39,233 nucleotides of DNA from positions 1-39,233 of the forward strand of contig JADGCS010000034.1 in NCBI GenBank assembly GCA_015228875.1, given 5' to 3'. This document shows, in pieces, positions 17,253-25,976 of the stretch. How positions within the stretch are numbered: the first letter of the stretch is position 1; every line of letters begins with the position of its first letter. Both the position numbers and the translations under genes were made by a program. Source of the stretch: Deltaproteobacteria bacterium (GTDB lineage: Bacteria > UBA10199 > JADGCS01). The notes below the pieces were generated by a model. It was not told where the DNA came from. It searched no databases and was given only the letters and a program-made list of their open reading frames with translations.

Positions 17253-19361
17253 ATGGAAGATTTTATCAAAAATTATTGCTGGCTCATTCCGGTACTGCCT
17301 CTTGTCGGTTTTGTGTTTAACGGGCTCCCCACGGCCGTGGGGATAAAGCTCTCCCGTGCGTATGTTTATACCGTTGCGTGCGGGGTGATGCTGCTCTCTT
17401 TTCTTATGGGCGTCGGGGTCTTTTTCACCCTCAAGGCCCTGCCCGAGACCGCTAGGGAGTTTACAAACCTTGTCTGGCCGTGGATCCATCTTGAGGCCAT
17501 CCAACTGGACATCGCCTTTCTCATCGACCCCTTGTCGAGTGTGATGATCCTTGTCGTGACCGGTGTTGGTTTTTTGATCCACATCTATTCAACGGGCTAC
17601 ATGCGCGAGGATAAAGACTACGCCCGCTTTTTTACATACCTCAACCTCTTCTGCTTTATGATGCTCATCCTTGTGATGGGCGACAACCTCATGCTGTTGT
17701 TTGTCGGGTGGGAAGGTGTTGGCCTGTGTTCCTATCTGCTCATTGGTTTCTGGTACGAGCACAAGCCCAACGGGGTGGCCGGCATGAAGGCCTTTATTGT
17801 CAACAGGATTGGCGACTTTGGCTTTATGGTGGGGATGCTCGCTTTGTTCTGGGCCCTGTATAACACGGGCCATGCCACGCTGACCTTTACAAAGCTTAAA
17901 ACAGTGGTGTGGTTTCTGCAGCCACAGACCATTCTGGGTGTTTCTGCCGTAACGATGATCTGCCTCTGTCTTTTTGTGGGTGCCACAGGCAAGTCGGCGC
18001 AGATCCCGTTGTATGTGTGGCTCCCCGACGCGATGGCGGGTCCGACCCCCGTGTCGGCGCTGATCCACGCGGCAACCATGGTCACGGCCGGTGTGTACAT
18101 GATTGCACGGCTCAACTTTTTGTTCACCCTCTCCCCTGCAGCCCTGGGGGCCGTGGCCACGATCGGTGCCGCAACGGCCTTTATCGGCGCCACGATTGGC
18201 TTTGCGCAAAACGACATCAAAAAGGTGCTCGCCTATTCCACGGTCTCGCAGCTTGGCTACATGTTTCTGGCGCTTGGTTCCGGTGCTTACGCCGCGGGGA
18301 TCTTTCACCTCACCACCCACGCGTTCTTTAAGGCCTGTCTGTTTCTGGGTTCCGGCTCTGTGATCCTTGGCATGCACCACGAACAGGACATGCGCCTGAT
18401 GGGCGGGCTTAAAAAATACATGCCGATCACTTTTATGACTTTTTTAACGGCGACGATTGCGATTGCCGGTATTGCGCCGTTTGCGGGTTTTTTTAGCAAG
18501 GACGAAATCCTCTGGCAGGCGTTTGCAAGGGCGGTACATGGACCAAAGGTTTATTATTTTTTGTGGGCCCTAGGTGTTCTGGGTGCGATGGGGACGGCCT
18601 TTTACATGTTGCGCTGCGTGACGCTGACCTTCTTTGGCACGTTAAGGGCAAACGATAAAAAAACAAGGGAGCTCGTGCACGGCCCCCACAAGGACCACCA
18701 CGGTCATCATGGGGACCTTGTCCCGCACGAACAGCCGTGGAACGTGACACTCCCGCTTGTTGTGCTGGCACTCCTCTCCCTCGTCGGCGGTTTTTTAAAT
18801 GTCCCCTACATCATCACTCACTTTTTTGGCGGGCACTCATCGGGTCTCTTTAACGAGTGGCTCTCCCCCGTGATCCCGCTTCAGGCGCATCACGAGGTGT
18901 CTTCCCTCGAATGGGTCCTGATGTTTAAATCGGTCCTGGTCGCGGCGGTCTGCATGTACCTTGGCTACAAGGCCTACACATCCTGGCAGACAGGTGTTGA
19001 CAGGTTTGTCAAAAAATTCCCCCGAATTTATGACGCGGTCTACAACAAGTATTATGTTGATGAATTTTATCACGCGGTTTTTGTGCGTGGTGTTTTGCTC
19101 TTTAACAAGTGCTGTTTTTCTGTTGATCGTTACATTGTGGACGCCCTGGTCAATCTTGTGGGCAGGTTTGGTGCTGTTTATTCCGATATCATCGGGTGGT
19201 TTGACAATTTTTTTGTGGACGGGCTGGTCAATGGATCGGGCAGCATCACCGATTTTACGGGGGCACAGCTTAAAAAACTGCAGACAGGAAATATCCAGCA
19301 CTACGCTTATGGCGCAGTACTGGGTGTTGTTGTGGTGATGATCTTGAAGATTTTAATGTGA
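17253..19361 (+). CDS. nuoL: NADH-quinone oxidoreductase subunit L
   Basis: NuoL is the distal antiporter-like proton-pumping subunit with the long lateral helix. The 702-residue product shows the ND5 blocks GWEGVGLCSYLLIGFWY, the pump lysine region in ATGKSAQIPLYVWLPDAM, and PTPVSALIHAATMVTAGVY. A further TM array follows, with a C-terminal helical extension from about residue 540. It is longer than the roughly 613-residue E. coli form. A His-rich loop (HGPHKDHHGHHGD, about 474-486) is unusual and could bind metal, though that is speculative. The start is the ATG right after the structured leader. Confidence 0.97.
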   Translation: MEDFIKNYCWLIPVLPLVGFVFNGLPTAVGIKLSRAYVYTVACGVMLLSFLMGVGVFFTLKALPETAREFTNLVWPWIHLEAIQLDIAFLIDPLSSVMILVVTGVGFLIHIYSTGYMREDKDYARFFTYLNLFCFMMLILVMGDNLMLLFVGWEGVGLCSYLLIGFWYEHKPNGVAGMKAFIVNRIGDFGFMVGMLALFWALYNTGHATLTFTKLKTVVWFLQPQTILGVSAVTMICLCLFVGATGKSAQIPLYVWLPDAMAGPTPVSALIHAATMVTAGVYMIARLNFLFTLSPAALGAVATIGAATAFIGATIGFAQNDIKKVLAYSTVSQLGYMFLALGSGAYAAGIFHLTTHAFFKACLFLGSGSVILGMHHEQDMRLMGGLKKYMPITFMTFLTATIAIAGIAPFAGFFSKDEILWQAFARAVHGPKVYYFLWALGVLGAMGTAFYMLRCVTLTFFGTLRANDKKTRELVHGPHKDHHGHHGDLVPHEQPWNVTLPLVVLALLSLVGGFLNVPYIITHFFGGHSSGLFNEWLSPVIPLQAHHEVSSLEWVLMFKSVLVAAVCMYLGYKAYTSWQTGVDRFVKKFPRIYDAVYNKYYVDEFYHAVFVRGVLLFNKCCFSVDRYIVDALVNLVGRFGAVYSDIIGWFDNFFVDGLVNGSGSITDFTGAQLKKLQTGNIQHYAYGAVLGVVVVMILKILM

Positions 19362-19407
19362 TGCATATTTTTTTTAATGTAATGCATATAATATATATAC
19401 GTAGAAA

Positions 19408-19512
19408 TTTCAAAGTTGATTGAGCGCGGGCCATGTCCCATACAGAACATGGCGCATGCATTTCTTGCATGATGGAGAAATTCAATCGCGTATAAATCAA
19501 TTTTGTATCTTG
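19408..19512 (+). repeat. Dispersed palindromic element, copy 6 (forward, long form), between nuoL and nuoM
   Basis: TTTCAAAGTTGATTGAGCGC opens the copy. It contains the extra hairpin CCATGT...ACATGG seen in copy 5 and ends in a decayed terminal palindrome (CAATTTTGTATCTTG). Its last bases merge with the nuoM ribosome site (AAGGAA, then ATG 19526). Upstream, TGATGCATAT and TAATGCATAT form a short direct repeat. Confidence 0.82.
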
Positions 19513-19525
19513 AAGGAAACGCTTT

Positions 19526-21061
19526 ATGGAAAATGTAACCATTCTTACTTGGATCACTTTTATCCCGATGCTCGGGGTTATCCTTATCCCTTTTCTGCCA
19601 AAGGCATGGGAGGGTGCGTCCAAATGGATTGCCCTTGTGTTGACGCTCCCGCAGCTTGCGATTGCGTGGTTTATCTTTTCTCATTTTAACACCGCGGAGG
19701 CCGGTTTTCAGTTTGTGCACGGTCCATTTCCGTGGATCAGCGCCTTTAACATCCATTATCTTGTCGGGATCGACAGCATCAGCGTCAGCATGGTCCTGCT
19801 GACGGCGCTGATCAGTTTTGTCTCGGTCGTGGCCTCTTGGGGGATTAACAAGAACCTCAAGGCGTACTTTGCCCTTCTCATGCTTCTCGATACGGGGATG
19901 ATGGGGACCTTTGTCGCACTCGATTTCTTTTTGTTTTATGTTTTCTGGGAACTCATGCTGCTCCCCATGTATTTTTTAATCGGCATCTGGGGCGGCCCCA
20001 GGCGCGAGTACGCGGCGATCAAGTTTTTCCTGTATACACTGCTTGGTTCCGTTTTTATTTTGATCGTCATGTTGGCCCTGTATCTGTTTAGCGAGGGCAA
20101 TCTCTTTGACATCACACAGCTCGCAAACCTCGATAATCACCTGGGGAGGCTGGCTGTCACCGATGAGTTTAATTATTTCAGGTTTTTTTGCTGGCTTGGT
20201 CTTTTTGTGGGTTTTGCGATCAAGGTCCCCATGTTTCCGTTTCACACATGGTTGCCCGATGCGCACGTCGAGGCCCCCACAGCAATCTCTGTCATCCTTG
20301 CCGGTGTTTTGCTTAAAATGGGGACTTACGGCATGCTGCGCTTTAACTACATGCTCTTTCCCGACATCACAGCAGACTGCGCCACGGTTGTTGCGGTCTT
20401 TGGTGTGATCAACATTGTGTACGGGGCCTTTTGTGCGATGGCGCAGACAGATCTTAAAAAGCTCATTGCGTATTCATCGGTGTCTCACATGGGGTTTGTC
20501 CTTCTTGGCATGAGCGCCTTTACCACAGCAGGAATCAATGGCGCCGTCCTGCAGATGTTTAATCACGGGACGATAACGGCCATGCTCTTTATCCTAGTCG
20601 GCGTGATTTACGACCGTGCGCACCACAGGGACATCAACGGTTTTGGCGGGTTGTACACACTCATGCCGCGTTATGGTGTGTGGATTGCCTTTGCGTTCTT
20701 TGCGGCACTGGGGCTCCCCGGGCTTTCGGGTTTTATCGGCGAGGCCCTTGTGTTTATGGGTGCTTATAAAACCTTCCCTGCACTGACCATCGCGGCCTTA
20801 AGCGGTGTGGTGCTGGGGGCGGCGTATCTTCTGTGGACCATTCAGCGCGCCTTTCTGGGTCCTGTTAACGAAAAATACAGGGACCTTCCCGATATCAGTG
20901 TGCGAGAGGTGATTTCGCTTTTGCCGCTTGGTGTGATTGTCCTGATTCTTGGTGTGTATCCGATGCCGATGATCAGGCTCATCAACGCGTCGCTGGTTTC
21001 GCTTAACGAAATTGTAAAGCCCTTTCTGGATACGGCAGGTGTGGTCGCGGGGATGTTTTAA
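19526..21061 (+). CDS. nuoM: NADH-quinone oxidoreductase subunit M
   Basis: NuoM is an ND4-type antiporter-like proton pump. The 511-residue product has FWELMLLPMYFLIGIWGGPRREYAA (part: FWELMLLPMYFLIGIWGG) with the conserved glutamate of helix 5. It also has the pump lysine region IKVPMFPFHTWLPDAHVEAPT, LKKLIAYSSVSHMGF and the C-terminal GLPGLSGFIGE. About fourteen helices are visible and the length is normal. AAGGAAACGCTTT precedes the ATG and is partly supplied by palindrome copy 6. Confidence 0.97.
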   Translation: MENVTILTWITFIPMLGVILIPFLPKAWEGASKWIALVLTLPQLAIAWFIFSHFNTAEAGFQFVHGPFPWISAFNIHYLVGIDSISVSMVLLTALISFVSVVASWGINKNLKAYFALLMLLDTGMMGTFVALDFFLFYVFWELMLLPMYFLIGIWGGPRREYAAIKFFLYTLLGSVFILIVMLALYLFSEGNLFDITQLANLDNHLGRLAVTDEFNYFRFFCWLGLFVGFAIKVPMFPFHTWLPDAHVEAPTAISVILAGVLLKMGTYGMLRFNYMLFPDITADCATVVAVFGVINIVYGAFCAMAQTDLKKLIAYSSVSHMGFVLLGMSAFTTAGINGAVLQMFNHGTITAMLFILVGVIYDRAHHRDINGFGGLYTLMPRYGVWIAFAFFAALGLPGLSGFIGEALVFMGAYKTFPALTIAALSGVVLGAAYLLWTIQRAFLGPVNEKYRDLPDISVREVISLLPLGVIVLILGVYPMPMIRLINASLVSLNEIVKPFLDTAGVVAGMF

Positions 21062-21068
21062 TGCATAG

Positions 21069-21082
21069 AAGTTAGTAACTTG
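21069..21082 (+). repeat. Remnant of dispersed palindrome (copy 7, terminal 14 bp), between nuoM and nuoN
   Basis: AAGTTAGTAACTTG is the terminal palindrome of the element without the rest. Immediately after it is a separate hairpin, GGAAATCCCT-ATAAAC-AGGGCGTTTCC (21093-21119). This may be an unrelated structure or a diverged core. Confidence 0.6.
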
Positions 21083-21192
21083 TTTCTGGCGGGAAATCCC
21101 TATAAACAGGGCGTTTCCTGTTAGAGATTTCTCAACTGATGCGCGGCTGTTTTTATTGCGCGGTTAGTTTAATTTTATACACAGGGTGCAGG

Positions 21193-22689
21193 ATGAATAA
21201 CATAGAATCACTTAAATCGTATTTTTCGTCCGAGATAGTCCTTATACTGGGTCTGGTTGTCCTGATTTTTCTCTCACTCAGGCGGGGGCATTCCGATCAC
21301 AAGTCCATGAGTCCCGCGTCCTCTGTCGTCAGTGTTGTGACCCTGTTTCTTGCTATCACCGCGGCGCTTTCAGTCAATTTTACCGAGAGCCAGCCCTTGT
21401 TTCACGGCATGATTGCGCTGGATCCCTTTGGTCAGTTTTTTAAGATCCTGATTATGGGGACCACGCTCGTGACGGTTGTTTTCTGCACTTGTTCCAGGGA
21501 CCTCGAAAACACACCGGGCCCCGAGTTCATGGCGTTTTTAATGGCCCTGTGTCTTGGGCTTAACGTCATGTGTGTGAGCAACAACATGCTGATGATGTAC
21601 CTCGCTGTCGAAATGGCCTCCCTCGTCTCGTACATTATGGCGGGCTACATGACGGAGAACAAAAGATCAGAAGAGGCCGGGCTTAAGTATGTTCTCTATG
21701 GGGGCTTGGCGAGCGGTGTGATGATCTTTGGGATGTCACTGCTCTATGGACTCACAGGGAGTCTTGATCTTGTGTCGATCAGACAGGTGGTTATAAACAA
21801 CCCGCCCGATCAATTGATTTTGTTTCTCACATTCATCATGATACTGACCGGGCTTGGTTACAAGATGGCCATTGCGCCGTTTCACATGTGGTCTCCCGAC
21901 GTCTACGAGGGCGCGCCGCTGCCGGTGACGGCGTTTTTAAGTGTTGCCAGCAAGGCCGCGGGGTTTGCGTTAACGCTGCGTTTCTTGTTTGTGGCCTTTG
22001 TGGCGACAGAGGTTGAAGGGACATGGTCTGCTGTCAGTGCCATCGACTGGCAGATGCTTGTTGCTGTTCTCTCAGCGGTTACAATGACTGTCGGCAACGT
22101 ATTGGCACTACAGCAGCTTAATATTAAAAGGTTCCTTGCGTATTCTTCTATTGCCCACGCAGGCTATATGCTGATGGCGGTTGCAGCGCAGAGCGGCGGG
22201 GGGCTTGAGGGCGTGGTCTTTTATTTTATGGTGTATTTTTTAATGAACCTCGGGGCCTTTCTGGTGGCAGGGGTTATTCTCAATCAGCGTCACACAGAAG
22301 ACATGCGGGACTACAAGGGCCTTGTCAGGCAGGGGGCCTCTGGTCTTTTCCTGGCACTCACCTTATCGGTGTTTCTTTTTTCGCTGACAGGAATCCCGCC
22401 ATTTGCGGGGTTTATAGGCAAGTGGTATGTATTTAAGGCGGTGATCAACGCCGGCCTTCTCTGGCTGGCTGTGATCGGGGCACTCAATTCGGTCATCTCA
22501 CTTTATTTTTATGTCCGTCTCATCAAGTTTATGTTGGTTGATTCTGCAGAAAAAAATGACACGATCGAACGGGTCCCCTTAAGATTTGCATCGCTTATTT
22601 CTATCTTTGCAGCACTGACCCTTGTCTTTGGTCTCTACTTTGCCCCGCTCGTTAAGTGGACACAGGCATCTGTGGTGATGTTTCGGTGA
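21193..22689 (+). CDS. nuoN: NADH-quinone oxidoreductase subunit N
   Basis: NuoN is the ND2-type antiporter-like subunit. The 498-residue product has AVEMASLVSYIMAGY with the helix 5 glutamate, the pump lysine block GLGYKMAIAPFHMWSPDVYEGAP, IKRFLAYSSIAHAGYML and the terminal GIPPFAGFIGKWYVF. The in-frame ATG at 21139 would add 18 residues (MRGCFYCAVSL...) with no family match, so I use the ATG at 21193 preceded by GTGCAGG. It ends the operon and is convergent with the 821-residue gene, only 6 bases apart. No nuoE, nuoF or nuoG follows. Confidence 0.96.
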   Translation: MNNIESLKSYFSSEIVLILGLVVLIFLSLRRGHSDHKSMSPASSVVSVVTLFLAITAALSVNFTESQPLFHGMIALDPFGQFFKILIMGTTLVTVVFCTCSRDLENTPGPEFMAFLMALCLGLNVMCVSNNMLMMYLAVEMASLVSYIMAGYMTENKRSEEAGLKYVLYGGLASGVMIFGMSLLYGLTGSLDLVSIRQVVINNPPDQLILFLTFIMILTGLGYKMAIAPFHMWSPDVYEGAPLPVTAFLSVASKAAGFALTLRFLFVAFVATEVEGTWSAVSAIDWQMLVAVLSAVTMTVGNVLALQQLNIKRFLAYSSIAHAGYMLMAVAAQSGGGLEGVVFYFMVYFLMNLGAFLVAGVILNQRHTEDMRDYKGLVRQGASGLFLALTLSVFLFSLTGIPPFAGFIGKWYVFKAVINAGLLWLAVIGALNSVISLYFYVRLIKFMLVDSAEKNDTIERVPLRFASLISIFAALTLVFGLYFAPLVKWTQASVVMFR

Positions 22690-22695
22690 TGTTGT

Positions 22696-25161
22696 TTAAT
22701 CCTCGCCAAGCTCTGCTTTTAACCGGGCAATCTCTTCTTCGACGGCCCTGATCTTGTCACGAACAGCGTTAAATCTGCTGGAAGAGATGAGATGGTTGCT
22801 AAAACTTCTGGCAAGAGATCGGCCTGCTTGTCTCTTCAGTATCTGTTCTTCCTGCCTTAGTCTTGCACGCTCTGCTCTTTTATGCGCAAGTTTGTTTAGA
22901 TTTGCGGCCCTGTCGGCGAACTTTTGATCTTCAATGGCTGTTATCTCTGCTAAACGTTCCTTAAGGGCCTTGATCTCATCGTCAATGTCTTTTGTCCAGT
23001 AGTGAGGATACACGACGCCCGATAGTTTATCCATCACGAGTGGTTTTTTTTTGGCTATGACTCGCCTCGCTTGGAGCGCTTGTAATTGTCTCCGGATTTT
23101 TGTTTCCTCAGGGCATGGTGTCCTTTTGGAAGCGGTGTCGTCCTGTTGTTCTGTTTCGCGGGTGACAAGGTCGTCCGCGGGGTGTTCGGTTGTTACTTCT
23201 GCAACAGGCTGCGGGTATGCGGTATCTATCAGGGCCACAATCTCGCGGGCAAGGCTTGTGTGAGCGGCATCAATCCGTCCTCTCTCCATGGAATAGGTGA
23301 TGGTTGTGCGCAGCTCTGACATAGGGGTCCTCACCGACTCCCTTTGAGAGGCATGCTTAAGGAACGTGGTGACACAAGCCTTTATTTCTGCAAGCGAGCC
23401 GGCGTTCCAGTGCTCCTTTTTTTCCAACGCCCGTGCAAGGGCATATTGTTCTACAGCTTGTGTAAATTGTGGGGGATCTTCCTTTTCAATAGCTATTCTA
23501 AATTTTGCGGCGAGTCGCGTGATTCCTTCGGTCCGCTGTCTGAGTGTTGTGACCTGCTTGATGATGTCCCCTGCGTGTGCCCTTAACCAGAGGATGACTG
23601 AATGTAACAGTATGTCGCTGTCTGCAATGTGCGGGTCTTGTGTTATTTCTCCCTCACTTGCAAATGCCCCCTCCTCCAGGGCTTGACTGACTGTGAGGGC
23701 GTCTTGATCAGATAACGAGGCTATACCTTGCACAAGCGGGGCAACATGTTCAAGAAACTCAATGCTGTAAAGAAGCTGTTGGGCAAACTTAAGCGCTGCT
23801 GTTTCGTTTTGAGGGAGGGGGGCGGCCCCGCAAAAGCTTTGTTGCGTGTTACCGATGATCTTTGTCAATCTGCCAAGGGCCTTCGGGGCCATCTCTTTAA
23901 TTGTTCCCAAACGGGTAGCAAGCAGAGCACTGTATTTTCTGATACGGCCGTCTTTTTCTGGGGTACGCGGAGGCATCAGATCAAACAGCACGATGTCTCC
24001 GTCAGTTTTTTGCGGCAAGTCTGCACGTAGTTTGACCACGGCACTGTTCATGGGGATTCTTACCAGAGGCTCATCGACATCCACACCGCTGACCCAGCAT
24101 ACAAAACGTGTTGTATCGACTAATTTTCGTGCCCCCTCAATCACCGGCCTCCCGAACTCCTGAACGAATTCACTTGGTAGGTAAAGCACAATGTTGAGGG
24201 GTGTGCCTTTACCCCCGGTCTTCATGGCGTGTACAGTCGCCAAGAGTTGTTCTGTGGCCTTTTGCAGGGCATGGGGGATTGTCTTGGTCAGAAGTCCGGG
24301 GAACAAACGCCGCTCATTCAAAAACAGAAACTTGATTTCGTAGAGTGCGCCATCCACAATAAAATCACACCGTTTGGACGCAAAACGGTTGACGGGGACT
24401 GATTTAATCACTCTGCCCGCCATCGCCATATCGATGATAAATTGCAGTTCGGCGCGAGCCCCTATGCCGTTGAGCGGCAGATGCCGGTAAATCCTCGTGA
24501 GTATTTCTATAAGGTCAACGTCTTTAACAAGCCCGCCGAAGGTCTCTAAAAGCAGACAGCGGGCCGTTGCAATGTGCATCAGGTGTTCGATGTTTAAGCT
24601 GTCATCGCCAAGATCGGTTAAAAGGCCTACAAATTCAAAGAAACGCTGTTCGGATGCCATGGCGTCCCTGGTCATCTGCGTCAGCATTTCACGTTGTCTG
24701 TCAGTGAGGGTTTTGACAACACAAGACAGTGTCTTTAACGCGTTTGTGAGGACTGTTTCGACCTGCGAAGGTTTGATCACAAACCAGTGGGTTTCATCAA
24801 CTTCTTCGCCATGGCTTTTTCGGAACTCTATCCTTCTCAGGTAATGCCTGATCTGGGCGTCAATGCGGCTCATTCGGCTTGATAAAAGGGAGCGCGACAC
24901 ACCGCACTGATCTGCCACAAGAGAGACAAGGTCATCAGGACCATGCCGTGCCGGGCTTGTTATTTTTGCGTTTGCGAGTTTTTTGAAACATGCCGGATCA
25001 AAGAGTTGGGAGGCTGGCCGCTGACCTGGTTTGAGTATCAGGTCCTGGGAGGCCGCCTGATAAACGTAAGTGTCGGTCTGTGTTTTGGCTGGTGTGGGCG
25101 CAGTAGCAGGTATGGCCGTTGGAGTCGTTGGGGGAAGCGTCTGTCCAATATGTTTAAACAT
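22696..25161 (-). CDS. Uncharacterised 821-residue protein with PD-(D/E)XK-like core and C-terminal coiled coil
   Basis: I recognise no named family. Residues about 8-30 are Pro/Thr/Ala-rich, and 60-230 look helical. A candidate restriction-endonuclease-fold core follows: E238 in ARAELQFIID, D266 in KRCDFIVD, then E275-I-K277 in GALYEIKFLF, then a helix with Q300 and Q305 (PHALQKATEQLLATV) and a strand PLNIVLYLPS. This spacing and the ExK pair match the PD-(D/E)XK pattern. The stretch 330-640 is mixed, and 655-821 is Glu/Arg/Lys/Ala-rich with strong heptad character (for example DKIRAVEEEIARLKAEL). The start at the ATG 25161 has no obvious Shine-Dalgarno. Nuclease activity is inference. The gene sits at the edge between the core operon and the AT-rich island. 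Confidence 0.72.
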   Translation of the reverse strand: MFKHIGQTLPPTTPTAIPATAPTPAKTQTDTYVYQAASQDLILKPGQRPASQLFDPACFKKLANAKITSPARHGPDDLVSLVADQCGVSRSLLSSRMSRIDAQIRHYLRRIEFRKSHGEEVDETHWFVIKPSQVETVLTNALKTLSCVVKTLTDRQREMLTQMTRDAMASEQRFFEFVGLLTDLGDDSLNIEHLMHIATARCLLLETFGGLVKDVDLIEILTRIYRHLPLNGIGARAELQFIIDMAMAGRVIKSVPVNRFASKRCDFIVDGALYEIKFLFLNERRLFPGLLTKTIPHALQKATEQLLATVHAMKTGGKGTPLNIVLYLPSEFVQEFGRPVIEGARKLVDTTRFVCWVSGVDVDEPLVRIPMNSAVVKLRADLPQKTDGDIVLFDLMPPRTPEKDGRIRKYSALLATRLGTIKEMAPKALGRLTKIIGNTQQSFCGAAPLPQNETAALKFAQQLLYSIEFLEHVAPLVQGIASLSDQDALTVSQALEEGAFASEGEITQDPHIADSDILLHSVILWLRAHAGDIIKQVTTLRQRTEGITRLAAKFRIAIEKEDPPQFTQAVEQYALARALEKKEHWNAGSLAEIKACVTTFLKHASQRESVRTPMSELRTTITYSMERGRIDAAHTSLAREIVALIDTAYPQPVAEVTTEHPADDLVTRETEQQDDTASKRTPCPEETKIRRQLQALQARRVIAKKKPLVMDKLSGVVYPHYWTKDIDDEIKALKERLAEITAIEDQKFADRAANLNKLAHKRAERARLRQEEQILKRQAGRSLARSFSNHLISSSRFNAVRDKIRAVEEEIARLKAELGED

Positions 25162-25391
25162 TTATTAAAAGGGCCTAAAATTTTTTTTGTGCTCTCCCTT
25201 AAGTTATCGCCCAAATTGGCTAAGAGTTGCGATATAACCGTCACCTCAATTCCGCAGATGCATAACTTTACAGGATGATTTATTATTTTTTGGGGTATTT
25301 TTAAAAAAAAGGGCGTTTTTGGAGTTTTTTACGATTTTTCTGGTTTTTTGTTGGGCTTTACGTTGCGTTGTATTTATATGTTTTTTTAACC

Positions 25392-25447
25392 CTTGAGTCG
25401 ATAGTACTATTATAGTATCATGAAGATGTCACTTGAGTACTATTATA
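25392..25447. promoter_or_regulatory. hicAB promoter region with repeated operator-like sites
   Basis: CTTGAGT...GTACTATTATA occurs at 25392-25414 and again, more tightly, at 25432-25447. The first copy includes the perfect odd palindrome TACTAT-T-ATAGTA (25405-25417). HicB or HicAB complexes usually repress their own promoter at such sites. The rest of the 258-base gap after 25161 is AT-rich with no recognisable feature. Confidence 0.5.
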
Positions 25448-25449
25448 AT

Positions 25450-25644
25450 ATGCCGCGAAAAATAAAAGAAATTATCAGGGACCTAGTAAAAGCAGGCTTT
25501 TGCGATCGTGGTGGAAAGGGAAGCCATAAAAACTTCAGACATCCCAAAGGTATAAATATCACTATAAGCGGCAAGCCCGGAGAAGATGCTAAACCATACC
25601 AGGAAAAAACCTTAAAATTAGCATTAAAGGAGGCATCAAAATGA
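25450..25644 (+). CDS. hicA: HicA family mRNA interferase toxin
   Basis: The product begins MPRKIKEIIRDLVKAGF and contains GGKGSHKNFRHPKG, the HicA double-stranded-RNA-binding-like fold with the catalytic histidine (G-S-H). HicA cleaves mRNA and tmRNA when not bound by HicB. The ITISGKPGEDAKPYQEKTLK end is also typical. An ATG 30 bases upstream (25420) is in frame and would add MKMSLEYYYN. That stretch covers the second operator-like repeat, so I favour 25450, giving 64 residues; neither start has a clear Shine-Dalgarno. Its stop overlaps the hicB start in an ATGA junction. Confidence 0.85.
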   Translation: MPRKIKEIIRDLVKAGFCDRGGKGSHKNFRHPKGINITISGKPGEDAKPYQEKTLKLALKEASK

Positions 25645-25976
25645 GAGAGAGAGATAAATATTTAAAGATTGTCGAATGGTCTGAAGAAGATCAATGTTAT
25701 GTTGGCACCTGCCCCGGTCTTATGATCGGCGGCGTTCATGGTAAAATCGAAGCAAAGGTCTATGCTGAACTTTGCAAAATTGTCGATGAATGGATCAAAA
25801 TATATAAAAAAGACGGGGTTCCATTACCCAAAGCCACGGCTAACAAGGATTTCTCAGGTAAGTTTGTACTGCGTACTGGCAAATCATTTCATAAAGCCCT
25901 TGCAATAGCGGCTCTGCGTCAAGGTGAAAGCCTTAATAATTTTTGCCTGAAGATTCTGAAAACAAAAATTGCCTAA
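25641..25976 (+). CDS. hicB: HicB family antitoxin
   Basis: The 111-residue product has the HicB partial RNase-H-like N-terminal domain (KIVEWSEEDQCYVGTCPGLM) and a C-terminal DNA-binding ribbon-helix-helix type segment (GKFVLRTGKSFHKALAIAALRQGESLNNFCLKIL, of which the LRTGKSFHKALAIAALRQG part is most typical). It should neutralise HicA and repress the promoter. AAAGGAGG stands just before the ATG. Overlap with hicA by 4 bases shows the pair is one unit. Both genes look intact. Confidence 0.92.
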   Translation: MRERDKYLKIVEWSEEDQCYVGTCPGLMIGGVHGKIEAKVYAELCKIVDEWIKIYKKDGVPLPKATANKDFSGKFVLRTGKSFHKALAIAALRQGESLNNFCLKILKTKIA

